In this document: positions 32,207 to 40,184 of the stretch, in pieces
Numbering within the stretch: the first letter of the stretch is position 1
Layout of the letters: each line of letters opens with the position of its first letter
Assembly (NCBI GenBank): GCA_947452535.1
Contig: CANGCM010000002.1
Span: 1-41,547 of the forward strand
From: Burkholderiaceae bacterium
Lineage (GTDB): Bacteria; Pseudomonadota; Gammaproteobacteria; Burkholderiales; Burkholderiaceae
DNA: 41,547 nt
Reading direction: 5' to 3'
The notes under the pieces: generated by a model
Seen by the model: the letters and a program-made list of their open reading frames with translations, nothing else
Databases searched by the model: none
What the model was told of the DNA's origin: nothing
Position numbers and translations under genes: made by a program

Positions 32207-33811
32207 ATGATGACTATTCAATTTAGCACCAAGATTTTCTCTCAAGCTGATGTAAGTAACCCCAAGCTCATCAAATCGAGTCTAGCCACTTTATTGGCTC
32301 AGAGCTCCGATTGCTTAGTTTTGGCCTATGCCAAGGCAGATCTAGATGCCTTAGTAAATACAAAATCTAAGTTTGGGCTCTTGGTCGAATTAGACCGCCA
32401 GCTTGGTGGCTCGCTTACCCATGCCAAGCTTGTCGGTGATTTAGATAATCAGCAGGCATCGACCTGTGTGATTCGGGCTGAAAAATCATGGGCTACACAT
32501 GGCGTAAAGGTGAAGCGGGTTCTCTTAGTCTGTTTAGGCGATATTGCTCCGGCTAGCGCGCGCAGTTTGAGCTCCTATTCAAAAATCGCCCGGGCAGCTT
32601 TAAAGCAGTTGAGCGGCGGGTCGATCCAAAACGCTTTGTGGTTTATTCCGAGCTTTGCTTTGGGGCATCGCGCCAACTTTATTGCCGAAGAAGTGCGCTT
32701 GACCATTCAATATGCGGGTGATCACGCTTACCGTTTTGGTGTTCGTCAGCCAGCAATGAAGTTCAAAGCGAAAGATAAGGCAGATACTTTCAATCACCTC
32801 ATCTTTGCGGGTAATGATTCATGCGCTAAGGAGCTAAGGGCAGCAGTACCAGAAGGCGCAGCGATGGTTGAGGGTATGAACTTGGCTAAGGACTTGGGTA
32901 ATTTACCTCCCAATATTTGCACGCCAAGCTACTTAGGTAAGGCTGCGCAAGGTTTGAGCAAGAAGACAGGCTTAAAGGTTGAAGTTTTGGGTCGCAAGCA
33001 AATTGAAGCCTTGGGTATGGGCTCCTTTTTATCGGTAGCTAAGGGCTCTGATACGCCGCCTCAATTTATTATCATGCGCCACCAAGGTGGTAAAGCTGGT
33101 GAAGCACCGATTGTATTGGTGGGCAAGGGCATTACTTTTGATACTGGCGGCATCTCCTTAAAGCCTGGTGAGGCCATGGATGAAATGAAATACGACATGT
33201 GCGGCGCCGCATCTGTAATTGGTGCAATGTATGCCACTGCCTTAATGAAGTTAAAAAAGAATGTCATCGGCGTGATCCCCACTTGTGAAAATATGCCTTC
33301 TGGCCAGGCTACGCGTCCCGGTGACATTGTGAAGAGTATGTCAGGTCAAACCATTGAGATTCTCAATACGGATGCTGAAGGCCGCTTGATTTTGTGTGAT
33401 GCTCTCACTTATGTTGAGCGCTTCAAGCCTAAGGCTGTGATTGATGTGGCTACCTTGACTGGCGCCTGCATCATTGCATTAGGGCATGTGCATAGCGGTG
33501 TATTTTCGGATGATGAGGGTTTAGTAAATGCCCTCACTAAAGCTGGTCATGCTTCTTTAGACACTGTGTGGCGCTTACCTTTGGATGCCGCGTATCACGA
33601 GCAACTCAAGTCCAATTTTGCGGATGTCGCTAATATTGGCGGACGCCCAGCTGGCAGCGTTACTGCGGCCTGTTTCTTATCGCGCTTTACCGAAAAATAT
33701 AAATGGGCTCACTTAGATATCGCAGGAACTGCTTGGAAGAGTGGTGCTGCTAAAGGATCGACTGGTCGTCCCGTGCCTTTGCTTGTTAATTTCTTACTAG
33801 AGCAAAAGTAA
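32207..33811 (+). CDS. pepA: Leucyl aminopeptidase PepA
   Basis: PepA is a two-metal M17 aminopeptidase that removes N-terminal residues from peptides in the cytoplasm; E. coli PepA also binds DNA in site-specific recombination. The 534 residues are slightly more than in E. coli (503). The catalytic domain contains VGKGITFDTGGISLKPG (about residue 304, metal-binding Lys and Asp) and the signature NTDAEGRLILCDAL (about 386, Asp and Glu metal ligands, catalytic Arg). TLTGACIIALGH (about 420) follows. Start ATG ATG at 32207/32210. It is divergent from lptF, and holC follows after 18 bases. Confidence 0.97.
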   Translation: MMTIQFSTKIFSQADVSNPKLIKSSLATLLAQSSDCLVLAYAKADLDALVNTKSKFGLLVELDRQLGGSLTHAKLVGDLDNQQASTCVIRAEKSWATHGVKVKRVLLVCLGDIAPASARSLSSYSKIARAALKQLSGGSIQNALWFIPSFALGHRANFIAEEVRLTIQYAGDHAYRFGVRQPAMKFKAKDKADTFNHLIFAGNDSCAKELRAAVPEGAAMVEGMNLAKDLGNLPPNICTPSYLGKAAQGLSKKTGLKVEVLGRKQIEALGMGSFLSVAKGSDTPPQFIIMRHQGGKAGEAPIVLVGKGITFDTGGISLKPGEAMDEMKYDMCGAASVIGAMYATALMKLKKNVIGVIPTCENMPSGQATRPGDIVKSMSGQTIEILNTDAEGRLILCDALTYVERFKPKAVIDVATLTGACIIALGHVHSGVFSDDEGLVNALTKAGHASLDTVWRLPLDAAYHEQLKSNFADVANIGGRPAGSVTAACFLSRFTEKYKWAHLDIAGTAWKSGAAKGSTGRPVPLLVNFLLEQK

Positions 33812-33829
33812 AACTGGAAGACAGCGCTT

Positions 33830-34294
33830 ATGGCCCGTATTGATTTTCATAGCAATGTGAGCGATAAGCTCGAATATGCTTGTCGCTTAACGCGCAAGAT
33901 ATGGAGTGCTACGCCTTCGGGCGAGTCTGTTCGCAACATCGTCATGGTGGGTGAAAGGGCGGATCTTAAAAAGTTGGATGAACTTCTCTGGGCATTTAGT
34001 GCAACGGATTTCTTGCCACATTGCTTCATTGAAGATGAGGGTGCTATAGACACACCTATTTTGCTAACAGAGCATTTCTTATCACCTGCTTTATCTCAAC
34101 TTCCTCATGCGGATGTCTTAATTCATTTGGGGATGCAAATGCCGCAAGACGTGCCTGTATTACTGGCGCGCTTCCCAAGAATTGTTGAAGTTGTCACTGT
34201 CAATGAAGCGGAGCGTTTGGCAGGTCGAGAGCGATACAAAGCTTATCGCGACTTAGGCCACGAGTTGCATAATTTCGATCAATCTAAAGCGTGA
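33830..34294 (+). CDS. holC: DNA polymerase III chi subunit HolC
   Basis: HolC links the clamp-loader assembly to single-strand binding protein at the replication fork. The 154-residue protein matches the family in size and pattern. It opens with ARIDFHSNVSDKLEYACRL, has the LDELLWAFSATDFLPHC block (about residue 50, a conserved structural core), and PILLTEHF and DVLIHLG in the second half. The pepA-holC arrangement is widespread in proteobacteria. It is followed 19 bases later by lgt. Confidence 0.93.
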   Translation: MARIDFHSNVSDKLEYACRLTRKIWSATPSGESVRNIVMVGERADLKKLDELLWAFSATDFLPHCFIEDEGAIDTPILLTEHFLSPALSQLPHADVLIHLGMQMPQDVPVLLARFPRIVEVVTVNEAERLAGRERYKAYRDLGHELHNFDQSKA

Positions 34295-34313
34295 TCAATA
34301 GTCACTTCTCCAT

Positions 34314-35111
34314 ATGTTGATTCATCCTGAATTCGATCCTGCTGCAATTCGCATTGGCGCATTCGCGATTCATTGGTATGGCTTGATGTATCTCTTAGCC
34401 TTTGGCCAATTCTTACTGTTGGGCCGCCTACGCATCCGTGCTCAGCGATATCAATCGCTGAGGTGGTCTTACAAGGATCTCGAAGATCTTTTGTTTGCTG
34501 GTGTACTGGGCGTTGTATTAGGTGGTCGCCTAGGCTATACCCTGTTCTATATGCCTGGATATTACTTAGCGCATCCTTTGAGTATTTTTAAGATCTGGGA
34601 AGGCGGGATGTCGTTTCATGGAGGGCTGCTGGGTGTATTGCTAGTATTACTCTGGTTTGCTTACCGCCGAAAGGTTTCATTCTTTGTAGTGAGTGATTTA
34701 GTTGCACCCCTCGTACCCTTTGGTTTGGCATTTGGTCGACTGGGTAATTTTATTAACGGCGAGTTATGGGGCAGGCCAACTGACTTGCCGTGGGCCATGG
34801 TATTTCCGATGGTGGACTCCATTCCGCGCCATCCTTCGCAGATCTACCAGCTCTTCGGCGAGGGGATCTGTTTAGGTATTGTCCTGTGGATTTATTCCAG
34901 TAAATCCCGCAGGGTAGGCCAGATTTCAGGCTTATTTTTACTGGGCTATGGCATTTGTCGTTTCTTAGCCGAGTTTGCTCGTGAGCCAGACGCCTTTCTG
35001 GGTCTTCTAGGCCTTGGTCTTTCAATGGGGCAGTGGCTTTCTGTGCCGATGATACTTTTTGGAATTTACCTTATAGTGAGAACAATTCCAAAAAATAGTA
35101 TTGATCAGTAG
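34314..35111 (+). CDS. lgt: Prolipoprotein diacylglyceryl transferase Lgt
   Basis: Lgt is an inner-membrane enzyme that transfers diacylglycerol from phosphatidylglycerol to the lipobox cysteine of prolipoproteins. The 265-residue protein has seven expected membrane helices. The essential signature [16 protein letters not shown] (about residues 142-157, with catalytic/lipid-binding Arg and Asn) is present. [11 protein letters not shown] (about 21) contains the essential His-Tyr-Gly. [11 protein letters not shown] (about 99) and [13 protein letters not shown] (about 172) are further family blocks. It is the last gene of the pepA-holC-lgt unit. A weak stem, AAAAA-loop-TTTTT near 35116-35130, follows the stop. 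Confidence 0.97.
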   Translation: MLIHPEFDPAAIRIGAFAIHWYGLMYLLAFGQFLLLGRLRIRAQRYQSLRWSYKDLEDLLFAGVLGVVLGGRLGYTLFYMPGYYLAHPLSIFKIWEGGMSFHGGLLGVLLVLLWFAYRRKVSFFVVSDLVAPLVPFGLAFGRLGNFINGELWGRPTDLPWAMVFPMVDSIPRHPSQIYQLFGEGICLGIVLWIYSSKSRRVGQISGLFLLGYGICRFLAEFAREPDAFLGLLGLGLSMGQWLSVPMILFGIYLIVRTIPKNSIDQ

Positions 35112-35178
35112 TTAAAAATCGGGTTTTTACTGAATTTGTCCAATTTCTGACCATGTTGACCTCAATCGAAAGACATTC

Positions 35179-36483
35179 ATGCTGGAGAAGTTAACTAAAG
35201 CTCGCAATTTGTCAAAGGCAAATAACGCGATTAAACGCCTGATCTCAGAGCGCGGCGAATCTAATGCGCTCAGCATGGCAGATGATGTGGTTAACAATTA
35301 CCGTAGATTGACTAAAGATCAGTATGTTTCTTTTTTCAACTTCCTTTTTGAAAAACTCAATCCTCAGCCTGATGCAGTGTTGAAGGCCGCGCAAGATTAT
35401 GTTGCGGATCCCAGTGCGCGCAATTACATTAAGCTGCAAAAGATTTCTGAATCTCCTCGCCAAGAATTTTTCCGCCGCCTCAATCGTGCAAGCCATGGTA
35501 CTGCGGCTGTCGTGGAGATGCGTCGTGACTTGCTGCAGCTATTGGATAAAAAACCAGAATTAGCTGCTGTCGATTTCGACTTGCGTCACTTGCTGTCTTC
35601 TTGGTTTAACCCCGGCTTTCTCAAAATGCATCAAGTCGACTGGAAGTCTCCAGCTGAGGTGCTTGAGAAGCTCATTCACCATGAGGCAGTTCATGCTATT
35701 GATGGTTGGGATGATTTGCGTCGTCGTTTGCAGCCAGATCGTCGCTGCTTTGCTTTTTTTCATCCGCAGCTTCAGAGCGAACCTTTAATCTTCGTTGAGG
35801 TTGCCCTTCTACCCGAGATCCCAACGGTCATCATGCCCTTGGTAGATAAAAAAGCAGACATAGTGGATCAGGTATCTCAATACAAGGTTGCCGTTTTTTA
35901 CTCTATTAGTAACTGTGAGTCTGGGCTACGTGGTGTATCGATGGGTAACTTTTTGATTAAGCGCGTCGCGGAAAAATTGCATGCAGAATTTCCGGGAATA
36001 AAAACGTTTGTGACTTTGTCGCCGATACCAGGCTTAATGGATTGGATTGCTGCTGGTGCAAATTTAGGTGCGGGTGTGCCACCGGAGAGATTAAAGCCCA
36101 ATCTCAAGCTAGCTCGGGATGCAGCTTTAACAGTACTGAAGCTCGAGAATCAACCTTGGAGTGAACGCTTGGCAGGTGGTTGGCACCCCGATCTGGCTTC
36201 TGATAAAGAAAAAGGGGCTTTAATGACCCTGGCAAGCATCTACTTGGGTCTAGTCTCTACTGGGCGTGATGGCAATCCAGTAGCTAAGTTTCATATGGGG
36301 AATGGCGCCAAGTTGCACCTCATTAACTGGGCAGGTGATTTATCGCGTAAGGGCTTGCGCCAGTCCGCTGGCCTGATGGTGAACTATTTATATGACCTAG
36401 GAAGCGTTGAGGAGAACCACGAGCGCTTTGCCAATGGTGAAATTACCTATTCTAGGGCGGTGGGGCGCCTAATGACCCCCTAG
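35179..36483 (+). CDS. Malonyl-CoA decarboxylase
   Basis: This enzyme decarboxylates malonyl-CoA to acetyl-CoA, the second step of the MatA/MatB route of malonate use. The 434-residue protein is close to bacterial MatA and to the human MLYCD core. The N-terminal helical domain covers about residues 1-155. The GNAT-like catalytic domain has HHEAVHAIDGWDDLRRRL (about 172), CFAFFHPQL (about 193), the conserved YSISNCESGLRGVSMGNFLIK region (about 246-266) and TLSPIPGLMDW (about 278, catalytic Ser). The downstream SRAVGRL end corresponds to the position of the catalytic His region in relatives (HLINWAGDLSRKG, about 385). It begins 67 bases after lgt and is followed by a Bug protein and a malonyl-CoA synthetase, forming a coherent malonate unit. 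Confidence 0.95.
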   Translation: MLEKLTKARNLSKANNAIKRLISERGESNALSMADDVVNNYRRLTKDQYVSFFNFLFEKLNPQPDAVLKAAQDYVADPSARNYIKLQKISESPRQEFFRRLNRASHGTAAVVEMRRDLLQLLDKKPELAAVDFDLRHLLSSWFNPGFLKMHQVDWKSPAEVLEKLIHHEAVHAIDGWDDLRRRLQPDRRCFAFFHPQLQSEPLIFVEVALLPEIPTVIMPLVDKKADIVDQVSQYKVAVFYSISNCESGLRGVSMGNFLIKRVAEKLHAEFPGIKTFVTLSPIPGLMDWIAAGANLGAGVPPERLKPNLKLARDAALTVLKLENQPWSERLAGGWHPDLASDKEKGALMTLASIYLGLVSTGRDGNPVAKFHMGNGAKLHLINWAGDLSRKGLRQSAGLMVNYLYDLGSVEENHERFANGEITYSRAVGRLMTP

Positions 36484-36604
36484 CATTTACGCTAGGCCTC
36501 ATTTCTGTTGGAAAGTGGAACTCCCCTTAGAATGAGGGGGTTGTGTAAACCGGCTGCAAAAGTGAAACCAACGCAATAGTTGGTAAAAACTATAGGAGAC
36601 AAGC
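36484..36604 (+). promoter_or_regulatory. Structured spacer between malonyl-CoA decarboxylase and the Bug gene
   Basis: These 121 bases contain two hairpins. The first has TCCCCT (36522-36527) pairing with AGGGGG (36535-36540), 7-base loop, one G-U pair, and is followed by TTGTGT. The second has ACCAAC (36567-36572) pairing perfectly with GTTGGT (36579-36584), 6-base loop. The second ends 9 bases before a strong ribosome binding site, TAGGAGAC, at 36593-36600. The pair could tune expression of the abundant binding protein relative to the enzymes. This is inferred, as no known riboswitch is recognised. Confidence 0.4.
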
Positions 36605-37603
36605 ATGTTCAATCAGGCAGACAGATTTTCAGCATTCTCATTAAGTGCATTGAAAACAGCATTATTTTTAATTTGCGCAGCCCCGCTTGCTGTCATGGCT
36701 CAAGAGTGGCCAAATAAGCCCATTACCTTTATCGTTCCTTTTCCTGCAGGCGGTGGCACAGACGTTTTTGCCCGCCCTTTGTCAGCACAATTGACCAAGC
36801 AATTAGGTAAGCAAATCATCATTGATAACCGCGGCGGCGCTGGCGGTACCGTTGGTGCCTCTATTGCAGCCAAAGCTGCTCCAGACGGGTATACCTTTTT
36901 TGTTGGCGCGGCTCATCATGCGATCGCTCCGGCTATGTACCCTAATTTGGATTACGACATTGAGAAGAGTTTTATTCCTGTGGCGATGGTTGCCAATCCC
37001 CCGCAGGTAATCGTAGTGAACCCTAAAAACGTACAAGCCAAGAACTTAAAAGAATTTATCGATCTCTTGAAACAGAGCCCAGGTAAATTTAACTATGCTA
37101 GTGCTGGCAATGGATCTTCACATCATTTGGCTGGAGAGCAATTTAAAATGCTCACCAAGACCTTCATTACGCATATTCCTTATCGTGGCGCCGGTCCCGC
37201 AATGCAGGATTTGATTGCAGGGCAGGTAGATTTAGAGTTTGATGGTTTGGGATCTTCAGCAGCTCAAATTAAAAATGGTTCTATCGTTGCGCTAGCAGTT
37301 GCATCGCCGAAGCGTTCTGCTGCGTTCCCAAATGTGCCGACTGCTGCTGAAGCGGGTTTAGCCGGCTACGAAGTTTCTACTTGGTATGCATTGTTTGCTC
37401 CCAAGGGAACCCCTCAACCGATCGTGGATAAGATGATTGCTGAGGTGCAAAAGGCGCTCAATACGCCAGAGCTAAAAACCATTTGGACGAATAATGGTTC
37501 GGATACGCCAAATCTTACTGGCGATGCCTTTGGTAAGTTTGTCGCTACAGACATCAAGCGATGGGCTGCGGTAGCTAAAGCTTCTGGCGCTAAGCTTGAT
37601 TAA
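36605..37603 (+). CDS. Bug-family periplasmic substrate-binding protein, probably for malonate
   Basis: This is the second TctC-like Bug protein in the window, 332 residues. A long signal peptide ends near LICAAPLAVMAQ, before EWPNKP. The WPNKPITFIVPFPAGGGTD block, KAAPDGYTFFVGAAHHA (about residue 93), IPYRGAGPAMQDLIAGQVD (about 190) and PTAAEAGLAGYEVSTWYALF (about 245) are standard. It lies between malonyl-CoA decarboxylase and malonyl-CoA synthetase, so the likely ligand is malonate or a close dicarboxylate. The context gives the function, not the sequence. No TctA/TctB or MatC carrier is adjacent, so a membrane partner must be encoded elsewhere. A strong AGGAG stands eight bases before the ATG. 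Confidence 0.93.
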   Translation: MFNQADRFSAFSLSALKTALFLICAAPLAVMAQEWPNKPITFIVPFPAGGGTDVFARPLSAQLTKQLGKQIIIDNRGGAGGTVGASIAAKAAPDGYTFFVGAAHHAIAPAMYPNLDYDIEKSFIPVAMVANPPQVIVVNPKNVQAKNLKEFIDLLKQSPGKFNYASAGNGSSHHLAGEQFKMLTKTFITHIPYRGAGPAMQDLIAGQVDLEFDGLGSSAAQIKNGSIVALAVASPKRSAAFPNVPTAAEAGLAGYEVSTWYALFAPKGTPQPIVDKMIAEVQKALNTPELKTIWTNNGSDTPNLTGDAFGKFVATDIKRWAAVAKASGAKLD

Positions 37604-37642
37604 CAATTTGATTGCATTTACTGGTTTTGATTTGAGGCTCGA

Positions 37643-39166
37643 ATGAATTTATATTCTTTATTGGAAAAAGGTTTTCCAAAAGATAAGCAGGCATGCGCAC
37701 TAGAAACACATGATGGACTGTTTTACTCGTGGAGCGATCTAGAGCGTGCGACGGCCAAAATGGCTAACTTGCTAAAGAGCCTCAAACTGCCGGCTGGTTC
37801 GCGTATTGCGGTACAAGTTGAGAAATCACCAGAAGCACTTTTTCTGTATCTAGCCACCTTAAAAGCGGGTTACGTTTACTTACCCCTCAATACTGCCTAT
37901 CAAGCCGCTGAGATTCAATACTTCCTCGAGAATGCCGAGCCAGCAGCAGTAGTTTGTAGTAGCAAGAATTTCTCTTGGGTATCCAAGGCTGCTTTCAAGT
38001 CGGGCACAAAGCATGTATTTACCTTAGATGAGGATCGTAAGGGTACTTTGTTGGAGCGTGCCGGCGGTCAAGGCGATACGTTCAAAACAGTTGCCGTTAA
38101 GGATGATGATTTAGCAGCTATCTTGTATACCTCTGGCACAACTGGTCGCAGTAAGGGTGCCATGCTGACCCATCAGAATTTGGGTAGCAATGCGCAAGTG
38201 CTGCAAAAGTTTTGGGGCTGGAAGAAAGGCGATGTCTTATTACACGCGCTGCCCATATTCCACGTTCATGGTTTGTTTGTTGCCGCTCATGGCGCATTGA
38301 TTAACGGTAGCAAGATGATTTGGTTGCCTCGCTTAGACACCGCACAATTAATTCATCACATGCAAAATTCCACAGTGATGATGGGTGTGCCAACCTTCTA
38401 TGTACGCCTGCTTGCGGATAAAGGTTTCAATAAACATGCTACGCGCAATATGCGCTTGTTTGTTTCTGGCTCCGCACCCTTGCTCACTGAAACGTTCAAT
38501 ACTTTTAAAAAATTGATTGGTCAACCTATTCTTGAGCGTTACGGTATGAGTGAAACAGTCATGCTGGTCTCCAATCCCTATAAGGGTAATAGGGTAGGTG
38601 GATCGGTGGGCTTGCCTTTGCCGGGCGTCAAGGTTCGAGTCGTCAATGAAGACAACAAGCCGTGCGGTGTTAATGAAATTGGCAGTATCCAGGTGAAGGG
38701 TCCTAATGTATTTAAGGGCTACTGGCGTATGCCGGAAAAAACTGCTGAAGAATTTACTGCAGACGGTTGGTTTAAGACTGGTGACGTTGGTCGTTGGGGT
38801 GGCGCTGCTAATGGCGGTAATGCGCCCAAAGATTACCTTTGCATCGTTGGGCGTAGTAAGGATTTAATTATTTCTGGTGGCTATAACGTCTACCCAAAAG
38901 AAATCGAAAGTTTTATCGATGATATGGATGGTGTGGATGAAAGTGCCGTGATTGGTATTCCACATCCTGATTTTGGCGAAGCGGTGATGGCGGTTGTAGT
39001 GCCTAAAGCAGGTGCTAAGCTAGATTCGCAAGCCATGATTGCTGCTCTGAAAACCCAAATTGCGAACTTTAAAATTCCTAAGCGTTTAGAAATCGTTGCA
39101 GACCTGCCTCGCAATGCGATGGGTAAAGTGCAAAAGAATATTTTGCGTCAGCAATACACTAACTAA
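37643..39166 (+). CDS. matB: Malonyl-CoA synthetase MatB
   Basis: MatB is an acyl-adenylate-forming enzyme that converts malonate, CoA and ATP to malonyl-CoA. The 507 residues are normal for MatB. The P-loop YTSGTTGRSKGAMLTHQNL is at about residue 163, HVHGLF (about 212), the adenine-binding LERYGMSETVM at about 299, GWFKTGDVG at about 377, and the hinge SKDLIISGGYNVYPKEIES at about 407. The catalytic lysine is in PRNAMGKVQK near the C-terminus (about 491). The decarboxylase in the same unit strongly supports malonate over other short acids. It is 39 bases behind the Bug gene and converges on a TauE-like gene past a 14-bp hairpin. Confidence 0.94.
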   Translation: MNLYSLLEKGFPKDKQACALETHDGLFYSWSDLERATAKMANLLKSLKLPAGSRIAVQVEKSPEALFLYLATLKAGYVYLPLNTAYQAAEIQYFLENAEPAAVVCSSKNFSWVSKAAFKSGTKHVFTLDEDRKGTLLERAGGQGDTFKTVAVKDDDLAAILYTSGTTGRSKGAMLTHQNLGSNAQVLQKFWGWKKGDVLLHALPIFHVHGLFVAAHGALINGSKMIWLPRLDTAQLIHHMQNSTVMMGVPTFYVRLLADKGFNKHATRNMRLFVSGSAPLLTETFNTFKKLIGQPILERYGMSETVMLVSNPYKGNRVGGSVGLPLPGVKVRVVNEDNKPCGVNEIGSIQVKGPNVFKGYWRMPEKTAEEFTADGWFKTGDVGRWGGAANGGNAPKDYLCIVGRSKDLIISGGYNVYPKEIESFIDDMDGVDESAVIGIPHPDFGEAVMAVVVPKAGAKLDSQAMIAALKTQIANFKIPKRLEIVADLPRNAMGKVQKNILRQQYTN

Positions 39167-39185
39167 TTGCAGTAAAAATAAGGGC

Positions 39186-40004
39186 TTAGAAGCCGAATGC
39201 CTTGCGGCTTTCATTGAACATGAAAGCCGCAAGCGCAAAGAGCATGAAGCCGAAGATGCGCTTGAGTTGGGTGACATTGAGCTTCCTAGCCATTTTTGCG
39301 CCGAATGGGGCTGTGAATATGCTTAATGCCACAATGCAGAGTACTGCTGGAACATAAACAAATCCCAGGGATCCTTCGGGAAGATTGGGATTGCCCCAAC
39401 TGCCGTACATGTAGCCGATCGTAGCTGCCGCTGCAATGGGGAGCCCTAAGCCTGAAGAGCTAGCCATCGCAGTGTGCGGTTTTACGTTGCACCAAAGCAT
39501 AAATGGCACAGTCATGAATGCCCCGCCTGCGCCAACCAGGCTAGCAATGACACCTGTAATTGCTCCGAAAGAAAAAAGACCTACTGCGCCAGGTAGCTCT
39601 CGTCCAGCCACAGGTTTTTTATTCATGACCATCTGAATCGAGGTATAGACGATAAATAGGGCAAACGATAGTGACAGCCAGGAGGTATTAATTGCCTCAA
39701 AGATTTCACTACCGCCAACGAGACTGCCGATCACCAATCCAGGGCTGAGTCCAGCGACTAATTTCCAGTCAATGGAGTTGTGTTTGTGATGCGCCCAGAT
39801 CGCTGAAGTAGTTGTAAATAAGATAGTTGCCATGCCAGTAGCAATGGCCATGTGCACAATAATATTTTGACTAAATCCCAAATGATTAAAAACCAAAATC
39901 ATAAATGGGATTAGGATCATGCCGCCGCCAATACCTAATAAGCCTGCAAGAAAGCCCGAGATACTGCCGCACAACATGAGCATGACGATATCTATGATTG
40001 ACAT
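39186..40004 (-). CDS. TauE/SafE-family membrane exporter
   Basis: This 272-residue inner-membrane protein of the TauE/SafE (DUF81) family has about eight membrane helices in two repeat halves. Members export sulfite, sulfoacetate or other organic anions. Both halves carry the family's glycine-rich repeat: LAGLLGIGGGMILIPFMI (about residue 18) and VIASLVGAGGAFMTVPFML (about 158). The substrate is unknown; sulfite is possible given the CysB-like gene in the window, but malonate or another carboxylate cannot be excluded because matB is the convergent neighbour. Start ATG 40004 lies only a few bases beyond the 3' end of the 6S RNA, so its Shine-Dalgarno region overlaps the closing stem of that RNA. 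The last codons form a 14-bp perfect hairpin. Confidence 0.88.
   Translation of the reverse strand: MSIIDIVMLMLCGSISGFLAGLLGIGGGMILIPFMILVFNHLGFSQNIIVHMAIATGMATILFTTTSAIWAHHKHNSIDWKLVAGLSPGLVIGSLVGGSEIFEAINTSWLSLSFALFIVYTSIQMVMNKKPVAGRELPGAVGLFSFGAITGVIASLVGAGGAFMTVPFMLWCNVKPHTAMASSSGLGLPIAAAATIGYMYGSWGNPNLPEGSLGFVYVPAVLCIVALSIFTAPFGAKMARKLNVTQLKRIFGFMLFALAAFMFNESRKAFGF
39201..39233. terminator. 14-bp perfect hairpin at the matB / tauE-like convergent junction
   Basis: CTTGCGGCTTTCAT (39201-39214) is perfectly complementary to ATGAAAGCCGCAAG (39220-39233) around a 5-base loop TGAAC. It is inside the last 16 codons of the tauE-like gene and 34 bases after the matB stop. On the plus strand no U-run follows. 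On the minus strand a TTATTTTT stretch (about 39173-39180) follows some 20 bases after the stem, beyond the tauE-like stop. The stem is strong enough to act on both transcripts. Confidence 0.6.
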
Positions 40005-40009
40005 GAATT

Positions 40010-40162
40010 CCCCGCCTTAGCCGCTAGGCCGTCATCCTGAACCCTAGGGTTCAAGGTGGAGCGGCTACTCTGCTTCGGGTGCATTAAGAATTTCAGGGAG
40101 TGAACAGCGCGAAGCTGCCACTGTGAAGATTCGAAACGCTCACGCCCACAAGGTAAAGATCG
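40010..40162 (-). ncRNA. ssrS: 6S RNA (ssrS)
   Basis: 6S RNA mimics an open promoter and sequesters the sigma-70 form of RNA polymerase in stationary phase. It lies directly downstream of zapA on the same strand, its conserved location. The strongest sign is the 3' half: read on minus, CCTTGAACCCTAGGGTTCAG (from 40056) is followed by GATGACGGCCTAGCGGC, closely resembling the conserved 3' segment of E. coli 6S RNA (which has CCUUGAACC and GGGUUCAAGG, then CAGCCUGCGGC). TGAACCCTAGGGTTCA (40038-40053) is a perfect 16-base palindrome. The ends are estimated from a possible closing stem: UCUUU-A-CCUU (about 40159-40150) pairs with AAGG-C-GGGGA (about 40018-40009), one mismatch. The length of about 150 bases is a little short; exact ends are uncertain. 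Confidence 0.85.
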
Positions 40163-40184
40163 CTCCTGATGCTTGCGCATCGGT

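Noticed and set aside
35112..35135. Intrinsic terminator after lgt (AAAAA/TTTTT stem)
   Set aside because: The stem is only A-T pairs with a 5-base loop, too weak to call on its own.
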